Part shown: positions 1 to 11,510 of the stretch, in pieces
Layout of the letters: every line of letters starts with the position of its first letter
Position numbering within the stretch: position 1 is the first letter of the stretch
Translations under genes and position numbers: made by a program
Notes under the pieces: model-generated
Told to the model about the DNA's origin: nothing
What the model saw: only the letters and a program-made list of their open reading frames with translations
Database searches by the model: none
Source: Ophiobolus disseminans
Lineage: Eukaryota > Ascomycota > Dothideomycetes > Pleosporales > Phaeosphaeriaceae
Assembly (NCBI GenBank): GCA_010093685.1
Contig: MU006221.1
Coordinates: forward strand, 837,491 to 901,490
Length of the DNA: 64,000 nucleotides
Direction of reading: 5' to 3'

Positions 1-2094
1 CCACGTACGGGGATCTTCATGGTGTAGGTAGTAGTCAGTTGACAAGTCCCACAGCATTGGCTGGCCCGGTGTGTAGATATAGTTCCCCAGGAAGAGGTTG
101 TAAGCTTCTTGTCGCTGCGAGTCGAGGAAAGAGTTGTGGTAGTACCGCTTGAAACTCTCCACCATATCGCGTGAGCTACTTTGCCACTGATTGATCTTTC
201 GGTATGTGGCCATGGTGTTGACGAGATGTGATCCACCGTACTGGATTGCAATGGCGTCTCCGTGGCCATGAAACATGTGCGTAAACATCTCAACGCAATC
301 CGAATCGTACTCAACCGTAGTCCCGGCAATGACTCCCAAAGCTTGTAGCTGGCGACCTAGTGCTCTCTTGCCGATCACGAACTGTGCAGCATTCGTTCGA
401 TCTAAACAGTCGATACAATTGGTTCGGGCGACTCCGTTCTGTACCTGTGGAGCATCGACGTCCTGGTCACCGTTGTGAAAGAAGCCCGTCATGCGAAGTA
501 CTTTTTCCGCGAGGTTCTCTAGTGTACCAATGACATCCTGTCCTCTGGTTTTTGCTGCTCTTGACATGTCAAATGCTTCGTACACTATCCTCTTTTCCTT
601 TGGTAGTGACTGATTCAAGTAGTCGATGCAGTGTTTGTACTCATGAAGCAGCTTTGACTCCCTGGGCGTTCTTTCTCGTGACTTGATGAGGTTGAGTGCA
701 TATATAGGAGCACCATATCTCTCGAACAAGTCGTCGAAGTGAAAAGCTCCCGCGCTGTAAAAAGGATCCACGAGACTTAGGTCAATGTCTGGTTTGGGTG
801 CGACTCCAGTATTGTCTTGAGTCCAAAACAGCGGAATACTGCCACGATGCTGAATGTAGGAAGTGTACGCTGGGCTTGCATATAGCCGTGGCCCAGGAGC
901 ATGGAAGGAGGTGGTAACTGCATCCGACACGATCTGCTCAGTTTCCACATCGTTGGCAACATAGCCAGAATCGTTTGTTCCACGTTTTAGAAAGCGAGCT
1001 CCGGCGAAAAATCGTGACCGCCGTGCAATGATGGTAAGATATATGCGGCGACCGAAGACGTCAATAGAGGATTGATCGATGTAGCCGTGTATGATAGGAT
1101 GGCACCAGTCGTACACATTCTTCATGCTTTCACGAGCAGGATGCAGCATGTAATTGTTCCAAACGAACATGTCTTGAAAGTCGCGTTCGGGACATCCGCG
1201 ACCTTGGTTTACTGCTGTTCGTTCACGAATCATATTCTGCTGGAGACTTCTTGTGATGTTGTAGGAGTAGCTGAAGTAGAAGCCTCGAGTAAGATCCAAA
1301 GTGTTGAGAATTGCGAGGTATCGTGCCTCTTCTGGGTTGCGATCCTTCTGAAATCGGGAGGTTGACCCAGTGGTCAAGGGAATCATCTCTGTACCGTCAA
1401 CTTGATAGATGTAGTGACCACCCAGTACAGCTACCTGAGCTCTTTTGGTGATCAACAGCATGTAGTAAGCGTCTGTGAATCTGATGAAGCCCAGCAAACC
1501 CCAAGTACTTGATTTGAGCTTTATTCCTCCCGTGCCTTTGTTGCCTTCGTCGATGGTGTTCAAGAGTTGGTGCATTTCTCGCCTGTTGTACAGTATGTCA
1601 TCTTCGAAGATGTTCAGGTGACCTGGTGGTGCTGTGCGGTCGATCTTGAGAACTCGATATTGCTTCTCCATGATGTCTGCTCCGACAAGGTAAAACCGTG
1701 TGCTTGTTTCGTATAGGGAGAATTTGTGCATCCGATTGATACCATTTTCGCCAACCTTTTCGTAAGACACGCCTTTGACTTTGTGAACAGTAGAAGAAGT
1801 TGATGTCCGGTGGATCGGTACCCCCACAGCAGGATCCTCTTCTTCGCCACCAAATTTGATTGACTCACTATCTTGCTGTGGTATCCCAGGCCTTTTCTCC
1901 AGGTCCGCCTCTGGCTTGAAGCTATTCACGGGGGCATCGTTCTCTGGTGAGAGTTTAGGACTTTCAACGACAGTTGAAGCTTTCTCAAAGTCATCTTGGC
2001 CATCCGTATTACTTTCAAGGGAGGTAGTTGCTCGAGAGGCTACCGAGCTGGCCCGTTCTCCTGGCTCTGGTCTAGATCGCGAGCCTCCGTCCAT
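1..2094 (-). CDS. FIG4: FIG4-type SAC-domain polyphosphoinositide phosphatase (partial, C-terminus outside window)
   Basis: Fig4 is a 5-phosphatase acting on PI(3,5)P2. It sits on vacuole/endosome membranes with the Fab1 kinase and Vac14 scaffold. The frame is open without an intron from ATG 2092-2094 to the left edge, giving about 698 residues. Residues 1-100 are a Ser/Glu-rich leader, followed by the SAC N-lobe. The catalytic CX5R(T) loop reads RTNCIDCLDRTN, with Cys560 and Arg566. After it come the FIG4-typical stretches MFHGHGDAIAIQYGGSHLVN and YYHNSFLDSQRQEAYNLFLG. The last visible residues are LHHEDPRTW, so the C-terminal part lies outside. The start is the first ATG of the open frame; the weakly conserved leader makes it less certain than the family call. 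Confidence 0.95.
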   Translation of the reverse strand, partial: MDGGSRSRPEPGERASSVASRATTSLESNTDGQDDFEKASTVVESPKLSPENDAPVNSFKPEADLEKRPGIPQQDSESIKFGGEEEDPAVGVPIHRTSTSSTVHKVKGVSYEKVGENGINRMHKFSLYETSTRFYLVGADIMEKQYRVLKIDRTAPPGHLNIFEDDILYNRREMHQLLNTIDEGNKGTGGIKLKSSTWGLLGFIRFTDAYYMLLITKRAQVAVLGGHYIYQVDGTEMIPLTTGSTSRFQKDRNPEEARYLAILNTLDLTRGFYFSYSYNITRSLQQNMIRERTAVNQGRGCPERDFQDMFVWNNYMLHPARESMKNVYDWCHPIIHGYIDQSSIDVFGRRIYLTIIARRSRFFAGARFLKRGTNDSGYVANDVETEQIVSDAVTTSFHAPGPRLYASPAYTSYIQHRGSIPLFWTQDNTGVAPKPDIDLSLVDPFYSAGAFHFDDLFERYGAPIYALNLIKSRERTPRESKLLHEYKHCIDYLNQSLPKEKRIVYEAFDMSRAAKTRGQDVIGTLENLAEKVLRMTGFFHNGDQDVDAPQVQNGVARTNCIDCLDRTNAAQFVIGKRALGRQLQALGVIAGTTVEYDSDCVEMFTHMFHGHGDAIAIQYGGSHLVNTMATYRKINQWQSSSRDMVESFKRYYHNSFLDSQRQEAYNLFLGNYIYTPGQPMLWDLSTDYYLHHEDPRTW

Positions 2095-2581
2095 CTCGGT
2101 TGTTACAATCGTGAAAGATTAGTAGATTGACTGCCTGAGGACGGCCGCATAACATGTGCGCATGCTTGCTTTGTTTGAAACACAGCCGTGATCTGGCTGG
2201 TGGCGCTCAGCACGGGGTCATATTTGATGCGAATGCTCACGGTAGCGGCTCACTCTTTCTGGGACCTGAAGAAGTAATCACGAGCCGTTCTTGGTAGGGG
2301 AATTCGCGCGTTGTGTAGATAAGAACAACAAACCTATTTAGGACCCGCGATCTTGGCACAAGCTAGCGACGTCAACGCGCATGTGGCACGTGCGCAGTGC
2401 GCTACCTAGACACAGCCCCCACGATCGATGGAAGAGCAAACAAGATGCAAAAGCTGACTGATCTGGCTTGAGCCTACAAGAGCGCCTAGGAGCTGATATC
2501 ATTGACACGGGCGTGAAGGGCGATAGGAACGGTGCTCTATCGTGTGTGTAGTTCGAATTTGACGCTTCCACCTAGGCATTC
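2095..2581. other. Intergenic: FIG4 upstream region and MFS carrier downstream region
   Basis: This holds the 5' flank of FIG4 and the 3' flank of the MFS gene, both on the minus strand. I see no coding signal, RNA gene or repeat. Confidence 0.6.
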
Positions 2582-4765
2582 CTAGAGTATGAACTCAAAC
2601 TTCTTCCGTCCTATGCGCGCTACCTCGCCTTCCTCAAGCGGTACTCCAGCATATTCGCCACCTCTGCTGTCATCCCTGGCCTTCTTATTCTCTCGAACCA
2701 ACACCCATCTCAGGGCAGCTGCCAGGACACCAACAAACAGCATAAAGGCAGCACAAACGCTCATGCCTTTGACATACCACGGTCCATCCTCTTCAGGAAA
2801 TATGCTTGTCCCCAACAATGGTCCCATCTGACCTATAATGTTCATTACCGCCATTCCCGTGCCTTTTTTGCTGTCCGTTTCCTGGTTGTTAAGAGTCCTA
2901 CATGAGTGTGGGTACGATGTCAGTACATTTTCACATGTGGATCGCACATGCACACTTACCATGTGATTATTATTGTGATCGCACTGAAGAAGCCGGCCGT
3001 AGCAGGATATAGTGCAATATAACGGATGAGCGTCCCGCTGGACTTGTAATATCCAGATACTGCGATTGTACCTGAAGGTGATGGCGAAGTTAGCACATTA
3101 CTGATTGGAGGCGATAAGTTGAAGTGTTTCTGTAGAGCTGAATGGCATCTTGAAACATTTCGAAGAGCTCCAAATACTCATATACTAGTTCATATATGCA
3201 TCGCAGAGCTACGTACCATAGCCAAGTGTGGCGAGAAGCGAGTGTAGGATGATGAATGTGGAGCGCGTTTGTAAACGATCAGAATAGTATGCCGTGGTAA
3301 CAACAACAACAAAAGCGAACAGGTATGGTGGAGCTGATAAGCCCTGTGCGGTAACGCTTTCGTAACCCATATCCCTAGAAGGTGTAGGTTCGCAGTCAGC
3401 GAAGATCTTACAAACAGTTCATACCGGGACGTCCTACCTGATGATTGTGGGAAGAAAAACCTAAAGGTTAAAATAGGAAGTCAGCGTATGTCACATACAA
3501 TCCGTGCATGTATGTAACTTACAGGCATAGAAGAGAACGCAACGTTACAAGAAAAGAACATAGCGGCAGCGAGGTAGCATTTTGGATCCTGGAGGGCCTG
3601 GAGGACTTCGCGAAGGTTGATTCTGCTCTTCCTGGGCCGGCTACAATACTTCTCATCGCTCCTGTCTTCGTCATCACCGTCCTTTTCTTGTCGCAACCGC
3701 AACACGGCAACCTGTCTCTGGCGAGGACTAAGCCACTTCGCTAGCCCTGGACCATCTGGAATAAAGTCCCATGCCCATACTGCTACTAGCACGCTTGGAA
3801 ACCCTTCCAGAAGGAAAAGCAGCCTCCACGGACTCAGTGGGCTATGTTCGCCAACCTTGGTGATCAAGTATGCTAGTACTCCGGCGAACGACGCTGAGAG
3901 TGGGCTTGCGCTGATGAAGAGACCGATCCGGAAAGCCAATTCGTCCCGTCGAAAGAAGAAAGATAGATAAAATGGAACGCCAGGGCCAAAGGCTGCTTCT
4001 CCAACACCTAGTAGCCCACGAAGAACGACAAGGAAGTCAAAGGACGTTGCGACCGCCTGTAGTGACGCAAGTACGCCCCAAGACAGGATGCAGATGGAGA
4101 TATATATATGCGGCGGGACAAGTCGGTACCTAGGTTGATTAGCGGAGTTGGCCAGAGGATTCTGACGACCAACATTAGAGTCATCCACTCAAATGCGATA
4201 TATGTGATGTAAAAGGCCCAGAGAAGCCACTCATACTGGGTAGAGCTGAGCTTTAGATCGTCAGCCAGACCTGCTATGCGCGCGTTGCCGATGTCTTTCG
4301 AAGTAGTCAGTCCAAAGAAGCTCCATAATATAGTCTACATAGGAAGTATGTGCCAACATGCACTCCTATAGAGGTTGAGATGTATCGAAACCACTCACTT
4401 GACCGATCTAGGAAACTCAAGCAGTAAAGCAAAGCCATGAACGGAACGAGCTTTCGGTCTAACGTTTTCAAAACAGCTCTGTCCTCATCAGGTGTATACA
4501 GCTCATAACTGTGTATGGAGTCTATCGAAGCGCGGCGTGCGCTGGATGAGAAATCGTCATTGTCATTGCCCTCCTCCCCCGACAAAGGCGCATCGCGCGG
4601 AGTAATTGTCCGGAGCTCGAAGGCGTCAAGGTCTTGCACGACAGCCAGTTCGTCCGATAAATGGGATGAGCGAGGCGAGGGGGTGAGCTTGGGAGAGCTA
4701 TCGTCTGTACTCAGAGACGTTGATGTGCGGTGTTTGCGCCCAGAAGATGGATTGGCCATGGTCAC
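2582..4765 (-). CDS. MFS transporter, anion:cation symporter (Dal5/allantoate permease-like) family
   Basis: A plasma-membrane MFS carrier of the ACS type, which usually moves organic anions, vitamins or allantoate-like compounds; the substrate cannot be told. Seven exons: 4765-4399, 4294-4174, 4129-3523, 3460-3438, 3374-3217, 3071-2960 and 2897-2582. All phases join, giving 567 residues. The N-terminus (about 120 residues) is Ser/Asp-rich and cytosolic. Family marks are FLDRSNIGNARIAGL after TM1, YEWLLWAFYITYIAFEW, and MPVFLPTIIRDMGY. Exon 4 has only 23 bases and encodes VFLPTII plus part of Arg. Intron 2 has just 44 bases, with branch site GCTAAT and acceptor CCTAG. ATG 4757-4759 is an equally possible start. 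Confidence 0.9.
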
Positions 4766-5285
4766 ATCAGTCTATAACTCGGTGCGTTCGTAGCGCGTCC
4801 ATGCAGCGTTTCACATTAAAGTCCAGACAGAAAGTAGAGCCGATGCAGTCAATGCGAGAGGCATGTGCCGGGGCAATGACGCGGACAGTCCGAGCTCTAC
4901 CCCACAATCCCGAGGTCGTCGAGATGGTGTCATGGTTACACCTTGCAAAACCTAAACATCTTTGCAAGAATCGTATAATTTCTTGATCATCCTGGCGTTC
5001 TGTGTACAATTTAAGGTTGTTTTGAACTCTATTGAGTAAATTGGTTATAAGACGTATACGACCACAATGGGATTGGCAACTGTCCACTTTCGAGGTATAC
5101 GTAGATGCGGGCTGCTAGTATCACATCGAGCTGGTAGTAGAGCTGAAAAGAAGATGGCTAGAAATGAGTGCTTGTGCCTCTATTTGTGTGATTCAGGACC
5201 ACCAAGACCACCAACCAGTACAGCATTGTTGTACAGGATACTAATACAGACATAATACAGACATTACCGTGAAAAATAACAAGTA
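4766..5285. other. Intergenic: MFS carrier promoter region, CMC4 3' flank
   Basis: This lies upstream of the MFS gene and downstream of CMC4. It becomes AT-rich towards 5000-5280. No gene, RNA or repeat could be supported. Confidence 0.5.
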
Positions 5286-5684
5286 TCAGCTGATACCTTG
5301 CGCGCGCTGTTTCATCTTCAACCTACTAATGTCAGTAGTGGTCAACTCGCCAGAGAATAGACATACTTCAAAAGATTGGCTTTCGGGCAGCTTACAGTAC
5401 TGGCGTCTTCCCCCTGGGCTTTGTAAAAGGCATTGCAGCATTCGTACAAGGCGTCGACCTTGATACATGTTATTACTTGCACGACATGAATCGTAACAAG
5501 ACCTGGCGCACTTGTTTCTGGCACCTGGCCTCATCGAAGCCGTTTTTCTGCAGACAGTTTTGTATCGCACACGCTCGTGGATGGCACGGCGGGTTTGTCT
5601 TCACGTCCTTTTCCAACTCTCCCTAGCATGCTGTGAGCCTCAAGCTCAAGTTGAAGGTGGAGAGTGACATCATGTGCATACCAT
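5286..5684 (-). CDS. CMC4: CMC4-like twin-cysteine mitochondrial intermembrane-space protein
   Basis: A small protein of the Cmc4 (human CMC4/p8-MTCP1) family, imported through Mia40 into the intermembrane space. Exons: 5684-5682 (ATG only), 5622-5512, 5458-5367 and 5322-5286, giving 80 residues with every phase matching. The protein reads NPPCHPRACAIQNCLQKNG, then DEARCQKQ, then ALYECCNAFYKAQG and VSCPKANLLK. That is the Cmc4 layout PC-x4-C-x4-C-x10-C followed by ECC and a final Cys. The coding exons are well supported by the cysteine pattern and by donors GTGCGC and GTATGT. The start is less sure: the reading frame of exon 2 begins right at acceptor GCATGCTAG, and the best upstream partner is ATG immediately followed by donor GTATGC. 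It is divergent from SUMO. Confidence 0.82.
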
Positions 5685-6149
5685 GGTGAATGTGAAGAGC
5701 AAACGTGCCCAGTCGGGAAGGAAGACGAAAGTTGTGCGGAGTCTAGGCAGCAGTCCCAAACGAACCGGAGATAAGGCTGGGTATGCCTTGCAGGTAAAGG
5801 CGCTGGTGAAGGTGGGCTCGCGGAAAGTGGCCAGTGCGGTCAGGAAGTCGCCAGTCGCCCCACTTACTCCCACCTCACCTCTTTTCCTCACTCACTTGCC
5901 TTTCACACGTTGCCACCGCGCAAACCAAGCCTCTCTCATCTACGGGACACCTAGAAGCTTCGCTTAGTCACCGCGACTTTCAGTCCCCGCGGGCCATAGC
6001 TCCTCCGTACCGGCACTACATAAAGAGTTCCTCCCTGCCGACAGGTTCGTCTCTCCACTCCCAACCGCTGCACACCTCTACTCACGCTCACAAGCCACTC
6101 TTTGAACCCACCGCACTATACAACAACCTGCAACGACACCGCAGTCACA
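5685..6149. promoter_or_regulatory. Divergent promoter between CMC4 and SUMO
   Basis: A 465-base region between two genes read outwards. The SUMO side is pyrimidine-rich (CTCCACTCCC, CACACCTC, CACTCACCTC runs) up to the ATG, as expected for a highly expressed fungal housekeeping gene. No clear TATA box was seen. Confidence 0.45.
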
Positions 6150-6524
6150 ATGTCTGACAACGGCTCACCCAATGTTCAACACAAGCCAGAAGACGGCGGC
6201 CAGAGCGAGCACCTGAATATCAAGGTCACCGACAACAACAACGAGGTGTTCTTCAAGATCAAGCGCACGACTGCTCTTGGAAAGCTCATGAACGCGTTCT
6301 GTGACCGCCAAGGCAAAAACATCTCGAGCGTGCGCTTTCTGTTCGACGGTCAACGGGTCACAGCCCAAGACAACCCAGATACGGTACGCTTGGTTCAGTC
6401 GCCGCGCCCCATCCGGGCCTGACGAAAATCACTTTGCGCATATATTGCTAACATGGTTCAGCTGGACATGCAAGACGGCGATACTCTCGAGGTCCACCAG
6501 GAGCAGATCGGCGGTGGCTCGTAG
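6150..6524 (+). CDS. SMT3: SUMO (Smt3), ubiquitin-like modifier
   Basis: A small ubiquitin-like modifier, joined to lysines of target proteins by the E1/E2 (Ubc9) pathway after trimming by Ulp proteases. Exons 6150-6383 and 6462-6524 (78-base intron, donor GTACGC, acceptor GTTCAG) give 98 residues. The flexible N-terminus is followed by the beta-grasp fold: LNIKVTDNNNEVFFKIK, then LGKLMNAFCDRQGK, FLFDGQRV and QDGDTLEVHQEQIGG. The tail is GG-GS, so Ulp would remove only two residues to expose the diglycine. Length and motifs are normal for SUMO. Confidence 0.97.
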
Positions 6525-7081
6525 TCGCTTGAGAGTTGCGCTGCCTCTTGCAGCCACAATGCAGCAAAAGATCGCACCAGCGGCCACGGCTTCGTCGCTA
6601 CTCTCCACGATCTTCCACGCAACGATCTGAAGTCATACGAGAAACACGATTGGTATTAGCGCGAGCGACGGCGGGCATCAACGGGTTTTACGTCTTGAAT
6701 AAACGGCTCATTTGGGAATTCTGGCGTCAACAGGTCAATGGGCTTGCTTCCGGCGAAACTGCAATGCCTTCGCATACACTTGATGGAGGCATACATCGAT
6801 GGACGCTATATGCGAAACGAATCTGATTTCAATACTTGATTGTCTTTACTACCATATTCTGCCTATGTCACAGCTGGGTGATGATGATGTGACAAATACG
6901 CCAATGATGCCGTCTACGCCTCTTCTTCGTGTTAACATTGACGACCGACTATGACGAGAACACGGTGAATCTTACACATTTATATCATGAACATGTTTCG
7001 TCATTCTATATATATATATACAAGGGCGAAGTATAACTTCCTACCTCCACACATCTCCCAGGACTAGTCCTCATCCCTCGA
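6525..7081. other. Convergent intergenic region, SUMO 3' flank
   Basis: The 3' flanks of SUMO (plus) and the next gene (minus) meet here. There is a short (TA) run near 7010-7020. I see no gene. Confidence 0.5.
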
Positions 7082-7693
7082 CTAGTCGTCCCATACAGCC
7101 TTCTTCCGTGCCTCGGCCTCGTCCTGCACCCTCTTCTCCCTTTCCTTCTCCTCCGTCCGCCTCTTCCGCTCCTTCTCCCTCATCGCCCTATCATACTCCC
7201 TCTCCTCGTCCGTCCTCTTCGGCGCCCGTACCCCCAGCGCTCCAGCGATCAACCTGCCAGCCACAGCCGTCGTCTTCTCCGGCCTCTTGTCTACACCAGC
7301 CCTCCCAGCCCCGCTGTCTTCACGACTCCGCGACGCCCCATATGGCGTGTTGTCTGGAAACTCGAACGGCGTTGGTGACGCTGGGGTAGGCGGCGGGGGA
7401 TTTGGAGGTAGCTCTGTTGACGATATGGTGGAGATGGGGTCGAGGGAATCGCGGGAAGACGCCTTGAGCTCCAGCTCTGTCTCCGTGTCTGAGCCCGATT
7501 GCTCTTCGTCCCAGCTGTCGGCTACGGGCTTGGATTTGGGCTTTGCGGCGGGCTTTTGGGGGGTCTTGGTAGACAGTTTCAAGTGTGTGAGGGTGGAAGC
7601 GATTTCTGCCAATTCATTAGAATTGAGCGTATGTTAGGCCAGGGGATTGACGAGTATACCTTCTTCGCTGGGTGTCTTGTGCATGGATGCCAT
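7082..7693 (-). CDS. Hypothetical charged protein with Lys/Glu/Arg-rich C-terminal helix
   Basis: I do not recognise the function. Exons 7693-7660 and 7605-7082 give 185 residues. The start ATGGCATCCATG lies before a 54-base intron (donor GTATAC, branch TCTAAT, acceptor GGCAG), which yields MASMHKTPSEEEIASTLTHL. Residues 25-120 are Pro/Ser/Asp-rich and look disordered. A compact motif follows, TTAVAGRLIAGALGVRAPKR, then a long charged helix (DEEREYDRAMREKERKRR) ending AVWDD. Such a helix suggests a coiled coil or RNA/protein-binding segment. A shorter model starting inside the intron (MAEIAST) is possible but breaks the good splice pair. Confidence 0.75.
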
Positions 7694-8757
7694 GTCGTGA
7701 TGCTGTCGTGTGTGCAGCGTGCGGTAAAGCTCAATGGCCAGGGTTTGCGGGGTAAAGGGTCTCTTGAACGAGTGTGAAAGAAAACGCGGGGAGGTCTTTA
7801 GTTCCAGCAATTGTTACACAGCTAACAAAGGGATACAATTAGTGTTGAGTGTTTCTTGGGTGTATTTGTACAGCGCTGTGCACACGAGGAAAGTTTTCTA
7901 GAGAAGCCTTCCATCCGCAACCCGGATACGACACCTCCTGCCTCGGTGCATGGCTGCTGCAGCGCGTCTGTATTTGTGGGGAAGGGGCGCGTCATGGCCT
8001 TTCCTCTTCGAAGACGCCTCAGCTCGCATCATTGCCTCATGCGCCAATGACCCACATGTCCCCGACATTCTCCGCTGCTTCTAGACCTTCTATTTCTGCC
8101 GACTGGCGTCTGTGGTGGAGGTTGGTGGAGTTGTTGAAGGGTTGCATGTCAACGATTGCGCGTTCCTGACAATCAACAGGGAAGATCCGACTCTCAAAAT
8201 GCTTGTTCTGCATCAACGGGCGGCCGTGTTTGACAAGCATGAGTCAGATCGAATTTAACGTCTCAAGTACCCGCCAACAAGTCTATCAGTCGCGATCGAG
8301 GCTCACTCAACAAGGAGTAATGTATTTTCGTGTCGCGCGGACCGTCTTTTCTGCAGTATCCTGCGGTGTCCGACTAGACTAACACCAGCAGCGTTATCTC
8401 AGAATGTTTGTGAAGTATACCTGAAGTTATACGCAGGGCTATAAGCCTTCTAGATCTCTGTGAGTACAGTGAGGCCCTATCGTTGCGTAGTACGCCGAGA
8501 CCGGAACCTTTGGTGGCGTGTCGGTTATGTGCTTCGGAGCTCCAACTGGAGTCGGCTATTCCACCATATCTCAACTCACAACTAACCCTCTCGTTCCAAG
8601 CAATCATTTACATAGATTGCATGGAGGGTATAATTGCGCTTTCGAGGGCTATTGACATATCTGGAACATTTCGGCGCTCATTGGCATTTTGAAGCATACC
8701 GCTCTCTTTTCTGTGTATATGACGTTTTTCCTTTGAGCATATTCGCACGTTCACACC
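7694..8757. other. Divergent intergenic region, no gene seen
   Basis: About 1.06 kb between the minus-strand hypothetical gene and the plus-strand ligase fusion. The open frames are short, lack family signals and overlap each other. I found no tRNA or repeat. It should carry both promoters. Confidence 0.5.
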
Positions 8758-11034
8758 ATGCTTCTCCAACGCACACGCCTTACGCCCAGAGACGTCCTTT
8801 GGGCCCGAAGCCTTCCTTGTAGAGGGTCACAGGCAGCTTTCTCAAGCTCATCGCGCCACAATGGCTACGACGACACTATACATAACCTCAAGATTGGCGC
8901 AAACACACGGGTCATTTTCCAAGGATTTACCGGAAAGCTTGCGACCGCTAATGCGAAAGAGTCTATGGAATGGGGGACCAATGTGGTGGGTGGAGTGAAG
9001 CCCAATGGCTCTGGTGAACATCTGGGGAAACCAGTTTTACCATCTGTCAGAGCTGCTATGGAGCAGCTGAAACCAGACGCGACAGGTATCTATGTGGCAG
9101 CACATCAAGCGGCCGCCGCGATAGAAGAGGCTATCGAAGCTGAAATACCACTCATTATCGCAGTAGCAGAGCACATTCCGCTGCACGACATCATGAGGGT
9201 GAGTAAAATCGACAGGAGAAAACATCTTGGGAAAGGCTAACGCACAGTAGATACACTCTATGCTGCAAAGTCAATCCAAGTCCCGACTCGTAGGCGCGAA
9301 TGCACCGGGTATCATATCAGCAATCGGAAGATGTCGAATCGGTTTCCAACCTCTGCCCACGTTTAGTCCTGGTCACATCGGCATTGTAGCGAAGTCGGGT
9401 ACTCTTTCATACGAGACAGTGGGGTCACTGACGCGAGCTGGGGTAGGACAGAGCTTGTGTATAGCCGTGGGCGGAGACGTCATTGCTGGCACAAATTTTG
9501 TTGATGCTTTAGAGGTGTTCGAGCAGGACGAAGACACTGAAGCAATCATTCTTGTTGGTGAACTTGGTGGCACAAGCGAAGAGGAGGCTGCCGATTGGAT
9601 CAAAGACTACAGGAAGCGCGTCAAGAACCCAAAGCCTATCGCGGCGTCCATCGGCGGCTTTCAGGCAAGCCCGGGCAAAGTCATGGGGCATGCTGGTGCG
9701 TGGACAGGGCTGGGAGAAGGAACAGCAGAGTCAAAATACAAAGCTCTTGAGAGCGTCGGAGTGACCATGGTGGACCATCCAGCGAAGTTTGGTGGAGTTA
9801 TGAAGGACATACTCGCGCAGTCTGGGCGAAATGTCAAGAAGATTGTACGCCTTTTGACATGCTCTTTAGACCTAAATATACTGACAGTTCACAGGAGCAG
9901 TCAGCAGCTAATGCACAACAACGTCGGTCATACTACACGTCTCGAACAACAGCCCGGCCAAGTGTAACCAAGACACACGGCGTGTCCCTCCAGCAGAAAC
10001 GCTCGCTCCATCTGCCGGCGGAGCAATCGTCAGACCTACTCAAGTCTTACGGCATAAATCTTACTTCACAACCGCCAAGCCCGCCTTCGACCCACTATGT
10101 GGGCATATCACCTGCTCGAACCGCGCGCGCTCCATCCATCATAGCTGCACCGACATCTAACCCAGAACAACTACACCAACGCGTCCGGAGATTCCCTTTC
10201 GACTACCGGGAAGGACCAACAACACAAGTCATCAATGACGCAATCGCTCACCTTCAGCTCGACGCCGCGCCCCCGAAAGCTAAAGCCCAAGCAGCAGAAC
10301 TCATCCAGAAACTCTGGAATTTCTACAAAGAAAAGGAAGCTATAGATGTCCACGTCACTCTCGCCCTCTCACAAACGCAAGACGAGATCAAAATCTACAA
10401 CCCCTACCTCTTCTTCGACGACGCGGCATTCAAGTCCAACAAGCGCCAGGCCAACCTCCACGCCCTGCGCCACAAATCCAGCATCTCTGCGACAGACTCT
10501 GAAGCCGAAGCAGCAGGCATCGTGTATATCCCACTAGCATCACCCACGTTCGCAAACGGCACAACCCAAAAAGACACGCAAACACCGCCCTCCAGCACCG
10601 CCCAAGAACCACGAAACCTGGTAGGCACCCTGGTCAACGGCGCCGGCCTGGCCATGAACACAAACGACGTCCTACACACACGCCTCTCCTCCCCACCCTA
10701 CAGCACCACATCCGCCAATTTCCTCGACACAGGCGGAAAAGCCACATCCGCGACGATCAAAACATCGTTCAAGCTCATCCTATCTGATCCGCGCGTGAGC
10801 GTCGTATTCGTGAATATCTTCGGCGGGTTGACGCTGTGCGACATGATTGCCGAGGGCATCATCATGGCGTTCAAGGAGGTGGGCGTGGATAAACCGGTCG
10901 TGGTGCGGTTGAGAGGTACGAATGAGGAGCTGGGGCAAAAGGTGCTGGGCGAGGCTAAGTTGCCGATTCATGCGTTTGATGATTTCGAAGAGGCGGTGAG
11001 GAAGGTGGGGGAGTTGGCGAATGGGGGTAAGTGA
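8758..11034 (+). CDS. Fused succinyl-CoA ligase-like protein (alpha + divergent beta), mitochondrial
   Basis: Exons 8758-9198, 9251-9844 and 9895-11034 give 724 residues. Residues 1-35 look like a mitochondrial presequence (Arg/Ser-rich, no acidic residues in the first 15). Residues 40-345 are a full succinyl-CoA synthetase alpha subunit: CoA-binding Rossmann part (GANTRVIFQGFTGK), GANAPGII, KSGTLSYE, and the phosphohistidine loop GKVMGHAGAWTGLGEGTAE with His294. From about residue 355 a beta-like half follows: ELLK-type start SDLLKSYGINL, then a poorly conserved middle, then a clear CoA-ligase domain (LVGTLVNGAGLAMNTNDV, FLDTGGKAT, VVFVNIFGGLTLCDMIAEGI, VVRLRGTNEELGQKVL). The ATP-grasp signatures of a canonical beta subunit (KAQVHAGGRGK, EINPL) are not found. 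It may be a divergent acyl-CoA ligase or a regulatory pseudoenzyme; a second canonical pair would be needed for the TCA cycle. Confidence 0.88.
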
Positions 11035-11510
11035 TAGGACTGCGCTGGGAGATGCCTGTCAGTCAGTGTACATAGCACATTTTGGAGCATGCTCTACGCG
11101 TTCAAGGTGTGATGGACGAATACTATTGTTACAATGACCGCAATCATGGATTATCAAATGACACGTCAAACGAAGACTAGGCAATAATAGGGCTCAAGTG
11201 AACCAGCGAATGGAAAAGGGGGATATCAGATTAAAATGCTCTACTCATGACCTCGCCACCAAACGAGCGTGCCATCCCACGCCACCTCCCATCTAGCGAC
11301 GTGCCATCGTCTTTTCCCGTGCAAAGCGTATGGAATACAGTACCGCAGACCCTGCGCCAAAACGAGCAAAGTGTCGGGAAAATCGGGCATGGTATCTGGG
11401 GACAAATCAAAAGGAAAAAGCGAGGGGGCGCAAACAGACGTGTGCCAGATACCCAAAAACATGTGCGCGAGGCCACGAGAAGGAAGAAATATTTAAGCAA
11501 AGGATCCGGG
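11035..11510. other. Convergent intergenic region
   Basis: The 3' flanks of the ligase fusion and the BQT4-like gene. No coding signal was supported. Confidence 0.5.
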
